Shown here: positions 1 to 7,061 of the stretch, piece by piece
How positions within the stretch are numbered: position 1 is the stretch's first letter
How the letters are laid out: each line of letters opens with the position of its first letter
Notes under the pieces: model-generated
Databases searched by the model: none
Told to the model about the DNA's origin: nothing
What the model saw: the letters and a program-made list of their open reading frames with translations, nothing else
Assembly: GCA_964503595.1 (NCBI GenBank)
Contig: CAZDAM010000025.1
Span: 1 to 34,711, forward strand
Direction of reading: 5' to 3'
DNA length: 34,711 bases
DNA from: CAZDAM01 sp964503595
GTDB lineage: Bacteria > Muiribacteriota > UBA6191
Translations under genes and position numbers: made by a program

Positions 1-27
1 ATTCCTGGAATAGCCCCACAATCCTTG

Positions 28-56
28 TTGCCCTATCGCAACCGGATCGCTATGAT
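28..56 (+). promoter_or_regulatory. Putative sigma70-type promoter of the pot operon
   Basis: A -35-like TTGCCC (28-33) is followed after exactly 17 bases by a -10-like TATGAT (51-56). Transcription would start near position 63, leaving a leader of about 29 nt before the potA start at 92. The same -35 hexamer with the same 17-base spacing recurs before the pfkB-like gene (16482-16510). This is by eye only. Confidence 0.5.
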
Positions 57-91
57 TGCGCGGTTTGATTTGTTGGGAAAGGATTGTGCGA

Positions 92-1237
92 ATGCAAACA
101 GCTACAAATCCCCCCAATACGCAATCGGCGACCACAGGTATTGTGGCCAGCTTGCGGGGGGTGAAAAAGTCCTACGGAGATGTTGAGATCCTCAAAGGTG
201 TGGATCTTCAAATCCGTCATGGGGAGTTTCTGACTCTTCTTGGTCCTTCAGGATGCGGGAAGACGACAATTTTGAAATTGATTGCTGGCTTTGAACAGCC
301 GACTTCCGGGGAAGTCACCCTCAATGGCAGGGTGGTCAACGGGGTTCCTGCGGAGAAGCGGGAAGTCAATACCGTGTTTCAGTCCTATGCTCTGTTTCCT
401 CACCTGAATATTTTTGACAATATTGCCTTTGGGCTGCGTCTTAAAGGTGTTTTAGAATCAGAGATTCAGACCGTGGTGACAGATGCCCTGCATATGGTGC
501 AGTTGCCGCATCTTGCCGATCGGATGCCTCATCAGCTTTCTGGTGGTCAGCAGCAAAGAATTGCAATTGCTCGCGCCGTTGTGATGAAGCCAAGCATCAT
601 TCTTCTGGATGAAAGCCTTTCTGCTTTGGATTATAAGCTAAGAAAGCAGATGCAGCTTGAACTCAAACGGCTTCAGCGCCAGTTGGGGATCACCTTTATT
701 TTTGTGACTCATGATCAGGAAGAAGCCCTTTCGATGTCGGATCGCATTGTGATCATGCACAAGGGAGTGATTCAGCAGTCAGGGTCTCCGACGGAAATTT
801 ATGAGGATCCGGCAAATCTTCTGGTGGCCCGTTTCATTGGCGAGGCGACTCTTCTGGATGCGCAAGTTCTGGAAGCTCAGGAAGATAAGGTTCAGCTGAA
901 AACCGAAGGTCAGGTGATTCGTCTCAGGAACAAGGCGAAAGCGAAAGCTGGAGATAAGCTTAAAATCCTGATTCGTCCTGAGGACCTTCGGGTGGAAAGG
1001 GAAGAGAAGGATATTCAGGAACCTTTTCATTTCAAGGGAATTCTCGAAGAGATTATCTATCGGGGAACAGTCATCGATCTGATGATTCGCCTTGATTCGT
1101 CACGTCGCATTCTGGCTACCGAGTTTTACAACGAGGATTCAGATGCTTTGGGGTATACACGCAATCAGACCGTTTATGTTACCTGGGTAGACGGCTGGGA
1201 AGTCCTGCTTCAAGATGACGGATCCACAGAAGAGTAA
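92..1237 (+). CDS. potA: Spermidine/putrescine ABC transporter ATPase PotA
   Basis: Cytoplasmic ATPase that powers polyamine uptake through PotBC. Walker A is GPSGCGKTT, the ABC signature is LSGGQQQRIAIARA, and Walker B is IILLDESLSALD followed by the PotA-typical DYKLRKQMQ. The Asp-Glu-Ser variant of Walker B is normal for PotA. The switch histidine lies in FVTHDQEEAL. The last ~130 residues form the TOBE-type regulatory domain. Length (381 aa) is normal for the family. An upstream in-frame TTG at 56 exists, but the ATG at 92 has a clear ribosome site (GGGAAAGGA, 75-83) and sits just after the putative promoter. The gene heads a potABCD operon and overlaps potB by 23 bases. Confidence 0.96.
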   Translation: MQTATNPPNTQSATTGIVASLRGVKKSYGDVEILKGVDLQIRHGEFLTLLGPSGCGKTTILKLIAGFEQPTSGEVTLNGRVVNGVPAEKREVNTVFQSYALFPHLNIFDNIAFGLRLKGVLESEIQTVVTDALHMVQLPHLADRMPHQLSGGQQQRIAIARAVVMKPSIILLDESLSALDYKLRKQMQLELKRLQRQLGITFIFVTHDQEEALSMSDRIVIMHKGVIQQSGSPTEIYEDPANLLVARFIGEATLLDAQVLEAQEDKVQLKTEGQVIRLRNKAKAKAGDKLKILIRPEDLRVEREEKDIQEPFHFKGILEEIIYRGTVIDLMIRLDSSRRILATEFYNEDSDALGYTRNQTVYVTWVDGWEVLLQDDGSTEE

Positions 1238-2084
1238 CAGCTTTCGTCTGTTTGCCGTTGGAACTCTGTGGGGCTTTCTGGGGCTTTTTGCCTTCATTCC
1301 CCTCATTCTTCTGTTTATGGTTTCGTTCTTTGAGCGGGGCTATTCAGAGTTTTATGTTCCCGGTTTCACCCTGGAAAACTATCTGAAGCTTCTGGATCCG
1401 GTGTATTTCATCGTGTTCTGGAAATCCTTCAAAATGGCGGTTCTGACCACGGTACTCTGCCTGATTTTTGGCTATCCTTTCGCGTATTTCATGGCATCCA
1501 TGCCAAAAAAGACCCGAAGCCTTCTGATGGTTCTGATTATCGTACCTTTCTGGACTTCCAGTCTGATTCGTACCTATGCGATTGTACTCATCCTGAGAAC
1601 CAATGGACTTTTGAATTCCATTCTGATGAATCTTGGAATGATCAGTGCTCCACTGGAAATCCTTTACACGGACTGGGCGGTTTATATCGGTCTGGTCTAT
1701 ACCCTGCTGCCTTTCATGATCCTGCCGCTTTATTCGGCTGTTGAAAAGCTGGATACGCGTCTTCTGGATGCGGCTCAGGATTTGGGAGCAAGTCCCTGGC
1801 AGGCGTTTTTGAAGGTTGCTCTTCCCTTGACGACTCCGGGAATTGTGGCTGGCTGCATGCTGGTGTTCCTGCCCGCTCTGGGGCTTTTCTACATTCCGGA
1901 TATTCTGGGTGGAGCCAAAAGCCTGGTGGTTGGTTCTTTCATCCGCAATCAGTTCCTGGCGGCGCGTAACTGGCCGTTTGGTGCGGCTGTCAGTATGACT
2001 CTGTCCATGATGATGCTTGGATTGATGCTGCTTTATGCCAAAGTGCAGAAAAAAGCGGGCAATCAGGAAGGGGGGATGCTGTGA
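1215..2084 (+). CDS. potB: Spermidine/putrescine ABC transporter permease PotB
   Basis: Inner-membrane permease subunit that forms the translocation pore with PotC. It is 289 aa with about six hydrophobic segments. The EAA loop that contacts PotA is visible as LLDAAQDLGASPWQAFLKV followed by LPLTTPG. The N-terminus (TM1 followed by a loop with FTLENYLKLL) is typical of PotB. The start lies inside the end of potA, and the stop shares bases with the potC start, so translation is probably coupled through the operon. No unusual features. Confidence 0.95.
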   Translation: MTDPQKSNSFRLFAVGTLWGFLGLFAFIPLILLFMVSFFERGYSEFYVPGFTLENYLKLLDPVYFIVFWKSFKMAVLTTVLCLIFGYPFAYFMASMPKKTRSLLMVLIIVPFWTSSLIRTYAIVLILRTNGLLNSILMNLGMISAPLEILYTDWAVYIGLVYTLLPFMILPLYSAVEKLDTRLLDAAQDLGASPWQAFLKVALPLTTPGIVAGCMLVFLPALGLFYIPDILGGAKSLVVGSFIRNQFLAARNWPFGAAVSMTLSMMMLGLMLLYAKVQKKAGNQEGGML

Positions 2085-2848
2085 ATGACATCCTGAAAAA
2101 AGGCTGGCTGGCCATGGTGCTGGCTTTCCTCTATGCACCTATCCTGGCGCTGATTCTCTACAGCTTCAATTCTGCACGCTACTCAGCTGAATGGGAGGGC
2201 TTTACCCTTCAGTGGTATGCCAATCTTGCAGATGGAGGGGAGCTGATGCAGATCACCTTCAATTCCATCTTCCTGGCAATGGCCTCGGCGACCGGGGCGA
2301 CCATTCTTGGCCTGATTGGCGCGGTGGCTTTGAAGCGCTACCAGTTTGCCGGAAAGGCTCTTTTGAAGGCTCTGATCTATGTGCTTCTGATGTCTCCGGA
2401 CATTGTGATGGGGATTGCCCTTCTGGTGATTTTTGTCGCTTTGCAGCTGGATCTGGGTTTCTGGACCCTGTTTCTCAGCCATGTCACCTTCAGCATTCCT
2501 TTCGTGATTGTCACAATCCTTGGAAGGCTTGAAGGGCTGGATGAAAATCTGACCCAGGCGGCCCATGATCTGGGCTGCAATGACTGGCAGACATTTCGCA
2601 TGATCATTGCCCCCCTGATGCTTCCGGCGATTTTCTCCGGATGGCTTCTGGCTTTTACTCTTTCCATGGATGATGTGATCATCAGCTTCTTTGTGTCCGG
2701 GCCGGATTTTGAAATCCTCCCGCTCAGGATTTATTCCATGGTGCGCCTCGGGGTGAAGCCGGAAATCAACGCGCTTTGTACCATCCTCTTTCTTTTGACC
2801 ATGGGAGTGGTTTTTGCCTCCCGCAAACTGGTAGGAGAGAAAGAATGA
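2081..2848 (+). CDS. potC: Spermidine/putrescine ABC transporter permease PotC
   Basis: Second inner-membrane permease of the polyamine importer, 255 aa and about six TM segments. It starts with GTG overlapping the potB stop (GTGA), preceded by a purine-rich AAGGGGGGA ribosome site. The EAA loop reads LTQAAHDLGCNDWQTFRMI, then APLMLPA. The segment SMDDVIISFFVSGP is characteristic of PotC. The stop codon overlaps the potD start (ATGA). Family assignment is secure from sequence and operon order. Confidence 0.95.
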   Translation: MNDILKKGWLAMVLAFLYAPILALILYSFNSARYSAEWEGFTLQWYANLADGGELMQITFNSIFLAMASATGATILGLIGAVALKRYQFAGKALLKALIYVLLMSPDIVMGIALLVIFVALQLDLGFWTLFLSHVTFSIPFVIVTILGRLEGLDENLTQAAHDLGCNDWQTFRMIIAPLMLPAIFSGWLLAFTLSMDDVIISFFVSGPDFEILPLRIYSMVRLGVKPEINALCTILFLLTMGVVFASRKLVGEKE

Positions 2849-3870
2849 TTTTTGTGCGATGTTTGCTGCTGCTGCTGCTGACAGGCTTTGGCTCTGCGGA
2901 TGAAACGAAGACTCTTTATGTCTACAACTGGTCGGAATACACCCCGGAGGATATTCTGAAGCAGTTCACTGAAGAGACCGGGATTGAAGTGCGACTTTCG
3001 ACCTACGATTCCAATGAGGTTCTTTATACCAAGCTGAAGATTCTGAATGCAGGTGGCTACGATCTGGTTTTTCCTTCCACCTACTACGTGCAGAAAATGA
3101 TTCATGAGAACATGCTGCATGAACTGGATAAGGAAAAGCTTCCCAATCTTAAGCATCTGAACCCCAAGCTCATGGGTAAGGAATATGATTCAAAGAATCG
3201 TTATTCCCTCCCTTACCTTTGGGGAAATACCGCTATTTCTTACCGGGAGCAGTCCGGCCTGAAAGCCCCCACAAGTCTGAAGGATCTGTGGAAACCGGAA
3301 TACAAGGGTCAGGTTCTGCTTCTGGATGATATGCGGGAGGTCTTTGCCGTAAGCCTCCGATCGCTTGGCTATTCCGCCAATACAACGGACAAGGTCAAGA
3401 TCAGGGAAGCCTATGAGCATCTGAAGGAATTGATGCCCAATGTAAGAATTTTCAATTCTGAATCTCCCCGTCAGGCTTTTTTGACCGGGGAAGTCGGGGT
3501 TGGCATGAATTACAATGGTGATGCCTTTCGGGCAGAAGAGACGGATCGGGGCATGAAATATATCTATCCTTCTGAGGGAGCGACTCTCTGGGTGGATTCG
3601 ATGGTGATTCCAAAAAATGCCAGAAGTGTCGCTGAAGCGCATCTTCTGATGAACTTTCTGATGCGCCCGGAGATTGCCCAGCAGATATCCGTGAGGGTGG
3701 GCTACAGTTCCCCCAATCGGACTGCGGTTGAAGGACTTTCGGACACCATCAGGATGAATCCGATTGTCTATCCACCGGATGACGTGGTCGAAAAAATGGA
3801 GATTCTGAACGAAGTCGGACGCTCTGTTTTTGAATACGAGTACTGGTGGGAAAGACTCAAGGTTTTCTGA
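2845..3870 (+). CDS. potD: Periplasmic spermidine/putrescine-binding protein PotD
   Basis: Polyamine-binding component that delivers substrate to PotBC. It starts at the ATG overlapping the potC stop, with GGAGAGAAAG just upstream. The first ~16 residues are a short Sec signal peptide (MIFVRCLLLLLLTGFGSA), with cleavage likely before DETKTLYVYNWSEY. There is no lipobox cysteine at the predicted cleavage point, so a soluble periplasmic protein is expected. YNWSEY at the mature N-terminus, YDLVFPSTYYV and LPYLWGNTAISY are hallmarks of PotD/PotF binding proteins. Mature size (about 325 aa) is normal. The 3' end overlaps the next gene by 25 bases. Putrescine versus spermidine preference cannot be read from sequence by eye. 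Confidence 0.94.
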   Translation: MIFVRCLLLLLLTGFGSADETKTLYVYNWSEYTPEDILKQFTEETGIEVRLSTYDSNEVLYTKLKILNAGGYDLVFPSTYYVQKMIHENMLHELDKEKLPNLKHLNPKLMGKEYDSKNRYSLPYLWGNTAISYREQSGLKAPTSLKDLWKPEYKGQVLLLDDMREVFAVSLRSLGYSANTTDKVKIREAYEHLKELMPNVRIFNSESPRQAFLTGEVGVGMNYNGDAFRAEETDRGMKYIYPSEGATLWVDSMVIPKNARSVAEAHLLMNFLMRPEIAQQISVRVGYSSPNRTAVEGLSDTIRMNPIVYPPDDVVEKMEILNEVGRSVFEYEYWWERLKVF

Positions 3871-5429
3871 GCATTCTGAGATACAGGGCGGGATGGCTTC
3901 TGTTCATCCCGCTTTTCGTTTTCTATGGCTTTGGCTTCGGGGGCTGGTTTCACAGCGGTGAAATGTATGCCGAAATGGCCACCAACCTGTATTTTCATGC
4001 CCCGGAGGGACTGAGTGCTTTTCAGATTCCGGACTTTGGATATCTGCCGTTTTTTCCCCGACTGACTGCTTTTGTGGTTCAGCTTGCGGGCCTGGGCCCC
4101 ACATGGGTTCCCCATGCCTATAACCTGGCGGCTTTTCTCGTCCTGTATGCATTTGCCTTAAGTCTGATTGATCCGTGTTTTGAGTCCATCATGAGCTGGG
4201 AGCTGCGGTTTTTTCTGGCTCTTTGCCTGATTCTGCTCCCAGGGTTTGCCGAGCGTACGCTGATCAATGTCAGTGGCCTTGGTCTTCTGACCCTGATTTT
4301 CTGGATAGCCCTGAAGTTCAGGGAACCGGAGAAAATCTGCCCTCCCTGGATTCAGTTTCTTCTCTTCATCCCGTTTTCCAAAACCTATGCCCTGATTCTT
4401 GCTCCTGCTCTTGTGGGGCTTGGAGTCCTGCGTAAGGCCAGTCGAGGGCCTGTTCTGATTCTGCTGGGGTTTTCCCTGATTCAGTTTCTGACCATGCTTT
4501 TGAGTCATGAAGCTGTTGCGGGTTCGGGGTTTGGCTCAAATCGAGGTCTGGATCAAAGATTCCTGGCATTTTCTGGCTATGCTCTGGCTTGGCCTGTCCA
4601 GATTTTCCTGGGTCGATGGCAGGGGTTTTTGGGTCTGGAAGCCAAATGGCTGACAGGTCTAATCTTCTGGCTTCTGATCTTTCGCGCACTTTACAGGGGA
4701 AGGGATTTTCTGGCTGGTCTGCTTCTCTTTACGGTTCTTGGGGCCATCGGTCTGAACTGTCTGGCTATTTCAGCGGACTGGAATGATTCCTATGAGAAAG
4801 TCCGGCATTTTCCAGCCTTCTATCGTCATACCAGTCAGGCGATTCTTGGAACAATCACTATCTTCTGGCTTTGCTCAAAGTTCAGATTCCGTTGGTGGAT
4901 CCTGTGGCTGGCTGGAAGTGGCTGGCTGGTAAGGGGAGTCTTGCAGCCTTTTTCAGACTGGGGAGAAGCCCAGACAGGTTCTTCTTTATGGAGCCAGTTC
5001 AGAGTTGAGAAAACCGGCTGTATACCGATTGACCCTCCCGGTTGGAGATATCCCGAAGATTGCGGATTTTCCGGAACAGAGACTTTGGCTTCCGGTCAAT
5101 GGTCATCCTTGAATGAGCTCCCGTTTCACCCCTACCAGGAATCGCTCAGTTTCCTGGAATCTTCGCCCTCAGGCTTGAGTTTGAGGGTGGATTCTTTGGT
5201 TGAAGAACTTCCCGGATTGAGAATTCTGTTTCGGGATGGTCAGTGGATTGATTGTCCGGCCCGGTATCTTTTGCAGGGAAAAAACACGGTTTTATGGGCC
5301 GATTGTCCGGTCAGGGCTGGGGAACCGGTGCTGCTTGAGGCCGACTTTCCGAAGAATCTGCGTTTTATGGGGCAGAAGGGTACCGGTTTACCGGCCTTTG
5401 GGTATTTTGTTCCAGGGCAGGATCACTAG
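3846..5429 (+). CDS. Multi-pass membrane protein of unknown function, coupled to potD
   Basis: I do not recognise the family. The 527-aa product begins at a GTG inside the end of potD. About ten to eleven hydrophobic segments occupy residues ~15-365, including one near the N-terminus (WLLFIPLFVFYGFGF) and a pair of Trp-rich helices around 345-365. A predicted non-membrane C-terminal part of ~160 residues follows, with six cysteines (for example TGCIPIDPP and ECGFSG-like spacing near residues 400-420, and IDCPAR and WADCPV later). The shape resembles polytopic glycosyltransferase-like or O-antigen-type membrane proteins, but no catalytic motif is evident. Operon position suggests expression with the polyamine importer; a functional link is only inference. 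The 3' end overlaps the convergent channel gene by 42 bases. Confidence 0.75.
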   Translation: MGKTQGFLSILRYRAGWLLFIPLFVFYGFGFGGWFHSGEMYAEMATNLYFHAPEGLSAFQIPDFGYLPFFPRLTAFVVQLAGLGPTWVPHAYNLAAFLVLYAFALSLIDPCFESIMSWELRFFLALCLILLPGFAERTLINVSGLGLLTLIFWIALKFREPEKICPPWIQFLLFIPFSKTYALILAPALVGLGVLRKASRGPVLILLGFSLIQFLTMLLSHEAVAGSGFGSNRGLDQRFLAFSGYALAWPVQIFLGRWQGFLGLEAKWLTGLIFWLLIFRALYRGRDFLAGLLLFTVLGAIGLNCLAISADWNDSYEKVRHFPAFYRHTSQAILGTITIFWLCSKFRFRWWILWLAGSGWLVRGVLQPFSDWGEAQTGSSLWSQFRVEKTGCIPIDPPGWRYPEDCGFSGTETLASGQWSSLNELPFHPYQESLSFLESSPSGLSLRVDSLVEELPGLRILFRDGQWIDCPARYLLQGKNTVLWADCPVRAGEPVLLEADFPKNLRFMGQKGTGLPAFGYFVPGQDH

Positions 5430-6785
5430 AAGTTCATCACCGTTTTTCAGGCGGCGGCTCTGAGGATTGACCTCAAGCTCCCGGCTTCCCTGGGCTCTGA
5501 GTCCCACCACGATTCCCCCTAGAATGGCGTAAAGCTCACTTAAGGCCTCGCTCATGATACGGCCTTCCATGCCCTTGGGCAGAGGCCGAAAGCTCAGACC
5601 ATTGCCGGACTGGTGAGTCAGAAGATCCTCGAAGAAGGGCAGCATGCCCCGGGACAGTCCGGCCCGCCCTAAAAGACGACCACAGACTTCTCCCTGCAGA
5701 ATGACATCATCCACTCCACCCATTTTCAGGTGATCCAGATATTCGGCGTGATTGAGTTCGGCCACACTGTGAATGGAGGGGTTCATTTTTTCAATGGTCA
5801 GGGCCGCGAGGATGGTGCGGGCATCGGTATCCTGACTTGAACGCCCGGCTGATTCTTCGGCCAGAATCATGGCGGTGACAGCCCGATCCAGCCCGGCCCG
5901 CCTCAGGACTTCGGCCTGGGTAAAGTCCTCGGTCATGACCATGACCCGTTCGGAATTCAGCCCCATATTCTTGAGTTCACGCATGCCCGCCTGAGAGGAG
6001 ATGAGAATGATGTCCCGGCTGGCATGCTCGGAGTCGGCCAGAAGCTCCCGAATCAGGACTTCGGTTTTTGAGGTGAACCCGCAGATCACGATATGCTGGG
6101 AAATGCCTCCGGCATCCTGAATCACGCTCATGTCTTCCTCCTTGAGTTTATCCATCATAAAGGCTGAAATCGTTCCGGTCAGCATGGCAAAAATGCCCAT
6201 GCCAAACAGGACCAGAACCAGAAAAACCAGCCTTCCACCCAGAGTTTCGGGGTAGTCGGCATATTCCCCGGCAAGCAGGGAAAAGAGAGCCTGCCAGAAG
6301 GCTTCATCTGTTGATTTTATGGTGCTTCCCTGTTCAAACTCAGCCAGACCGATGGCGCCGAAAATGAGGGCGAACAGGGTGAAGCCAAAAAGGACGGCAT
6401 ATTCGGGCCAGCGGGAATTGAAAAGGGCCTGAAGGCGGGAAAGCCTTCGCTGAAAAATGGCTCCGAATGACAGGAGCTGGACGAGACGAAGCAATATGGC
6501 GATGCGGCCCAGGCGAAAAACCCGGAGCATGGGAAGGATCGCGAGGATCTCCAGCCAGTGCTTCCGGAAGAATGCGGCGGTCGAGGGGGAGGCCTTCCAG
6601 CGCAGGCCAAGCTCCATGACCAGAAGAATCAGAATGAGATCCTGAATCAGGAGAATCCGGCCTAAAAGAACTCCATCAGGTTTGGCAAAGACCTCGTAAC
6701 CCAGAAGCCCGACACTGATGATGATCAGCAGGCCAACGAAAAGATTGAAGCCTGGACTGGCCAGAAGGGCCTTGAGGCGGCGCAT
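5388..6785 (-). CDS. Six-TM ion channel with RCK (TrkA-N/TrkA-C) domain and non-canonical filter
   Basis: A 465-aa voltage-gated-like channel subunit. Predicted helices: S1 13-34, S2 42-65, S3 76-90, an Arg-bearing S4-like helix 88-118 (R88, R91, R94, R100), S5 129-150, pore loop 160-180 and S6 185-213. After S6 comes an RCK domain starting HIVICGFTSKTEVL, close in form to the MthK RCK start, and a TrkA-C-like tail (LEVNPQSRRLKNGDELLVIL). The usual K+ filter TVGYGD is absent: the corresponding stretch reads SLLAGEYADYP. Ion selectivity therefore cannot be assumed to be potassium. It is the last gene of the minus-strand operon, 12 bases after hfq, with a weak ribosome site. Confidence 0.82.
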   Translation of the reverse strand: MRRLKALLASPGFNLFVGLLIIISVGLLGYEVFAKPDGVLLGRILLIQDLILILLVMELGLRWKASPSTAAFFRKHWLEILAILPMLRVFRLGRIAILLRLVQLLSFGAIFQRRLSRLQALFNSRWPEYAVLFGFTLFALIFGAIGLAEFEQGSTIKSTDEAFWQALFSLLAGEYADYPETLGGRLVFLVLVLFGMGIFAMLTGTISAFMMDKLKEEDMSVIQDAGGISQHIVICGFTSKTEVLIRELLADSEHASRDIILISSQAGMRELKNMGLNSERVMVMTEDFTQAEVLRRAGLDRAVTAMILAEESAGRSSQDTDARTILAALTIEKMNPSIHSVAELNHAEYLDHLKMGGVDDVILQGEVCGRLLGRAGLSRGMLPFFEDLLTHQSGNGLSFRPLPKGMEGRIMSEALSELYAILGGIVVGLRAQGSRELEVNPQSRRLKNGDELLVILPWNKIPKGR

Positions 6786-6797
6786 ATTCAGATGGAG

Positions 6798-7061
6798 TCA
6801 CTTTCCTTCGGAGGAAGACTCATCTTCTTCCTCTGGCTGAATGATTTTGAATCCAGGGGGAAAGTCAATGGTCGAGATGGCATGCTTGAAGATGAGCTGG
6901 GGTTTGCCCTGGCCTTCAATCAGAACGGAGTAGGCATCATAGCTGAGGACACGGCCCTGCAGCATCAGTCCCCGCAACAGATAAATCCGTACTGCGATCC
7001 TGTCTCTGCGGGCTTGCCAAAGGAGTTGGTCCTGAATATTGGGGCGGGCTTTGCTTGTCAT
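6798..7061 (-). CDS. hfq: RNA chaperone Hfq
   Basis: An 87-aa Sm-like RNA chaperone that normally forms a hexameric ring and helps small RNAs pair with mRNAs. The Sm1 motif has the proximal-face residues in NIQDQLLWQARRD, then VRIYLLRGLMLQGRVLSYD. Sm2 is IFKHAISTI, keeping the Lys-His pair of the proximal site. Tyr replaces Phe in the position equivalent to E. coli F42. The acidic Ser/Glu-rich tail (PEEEDESSSEGK) resembles the disordered C-termini of other Hfq proteins. Its ATG overlaps the stop of the TPR gene (ATGA). The context is unusual: there is no miaA or hflX neighbour; it sits inside a transporter/foldase operon. Confidence 0.92.
   Translation of the reverse strand: MTSKARPNIQDQLLWQARRDRIAVRIYLLRGLMLQGRVLSYDAYSVLIEGQGKPQLIFKHAISTIDFPPGFKIIQPEEEDESSSEGK

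Noticed and set aside
598..636. Asp-Glu-Ser in place of Asp-Glu-Pro in PotA Walker B
   Set aside because: Ser at this position is normal for PotA, including the E. coli protein.
1344..2138. 264-codon minus-strand frame over potB
   Set aside because: Antisense shadow of a clear permease gene; basic, Gln/His-rich translation without domains.
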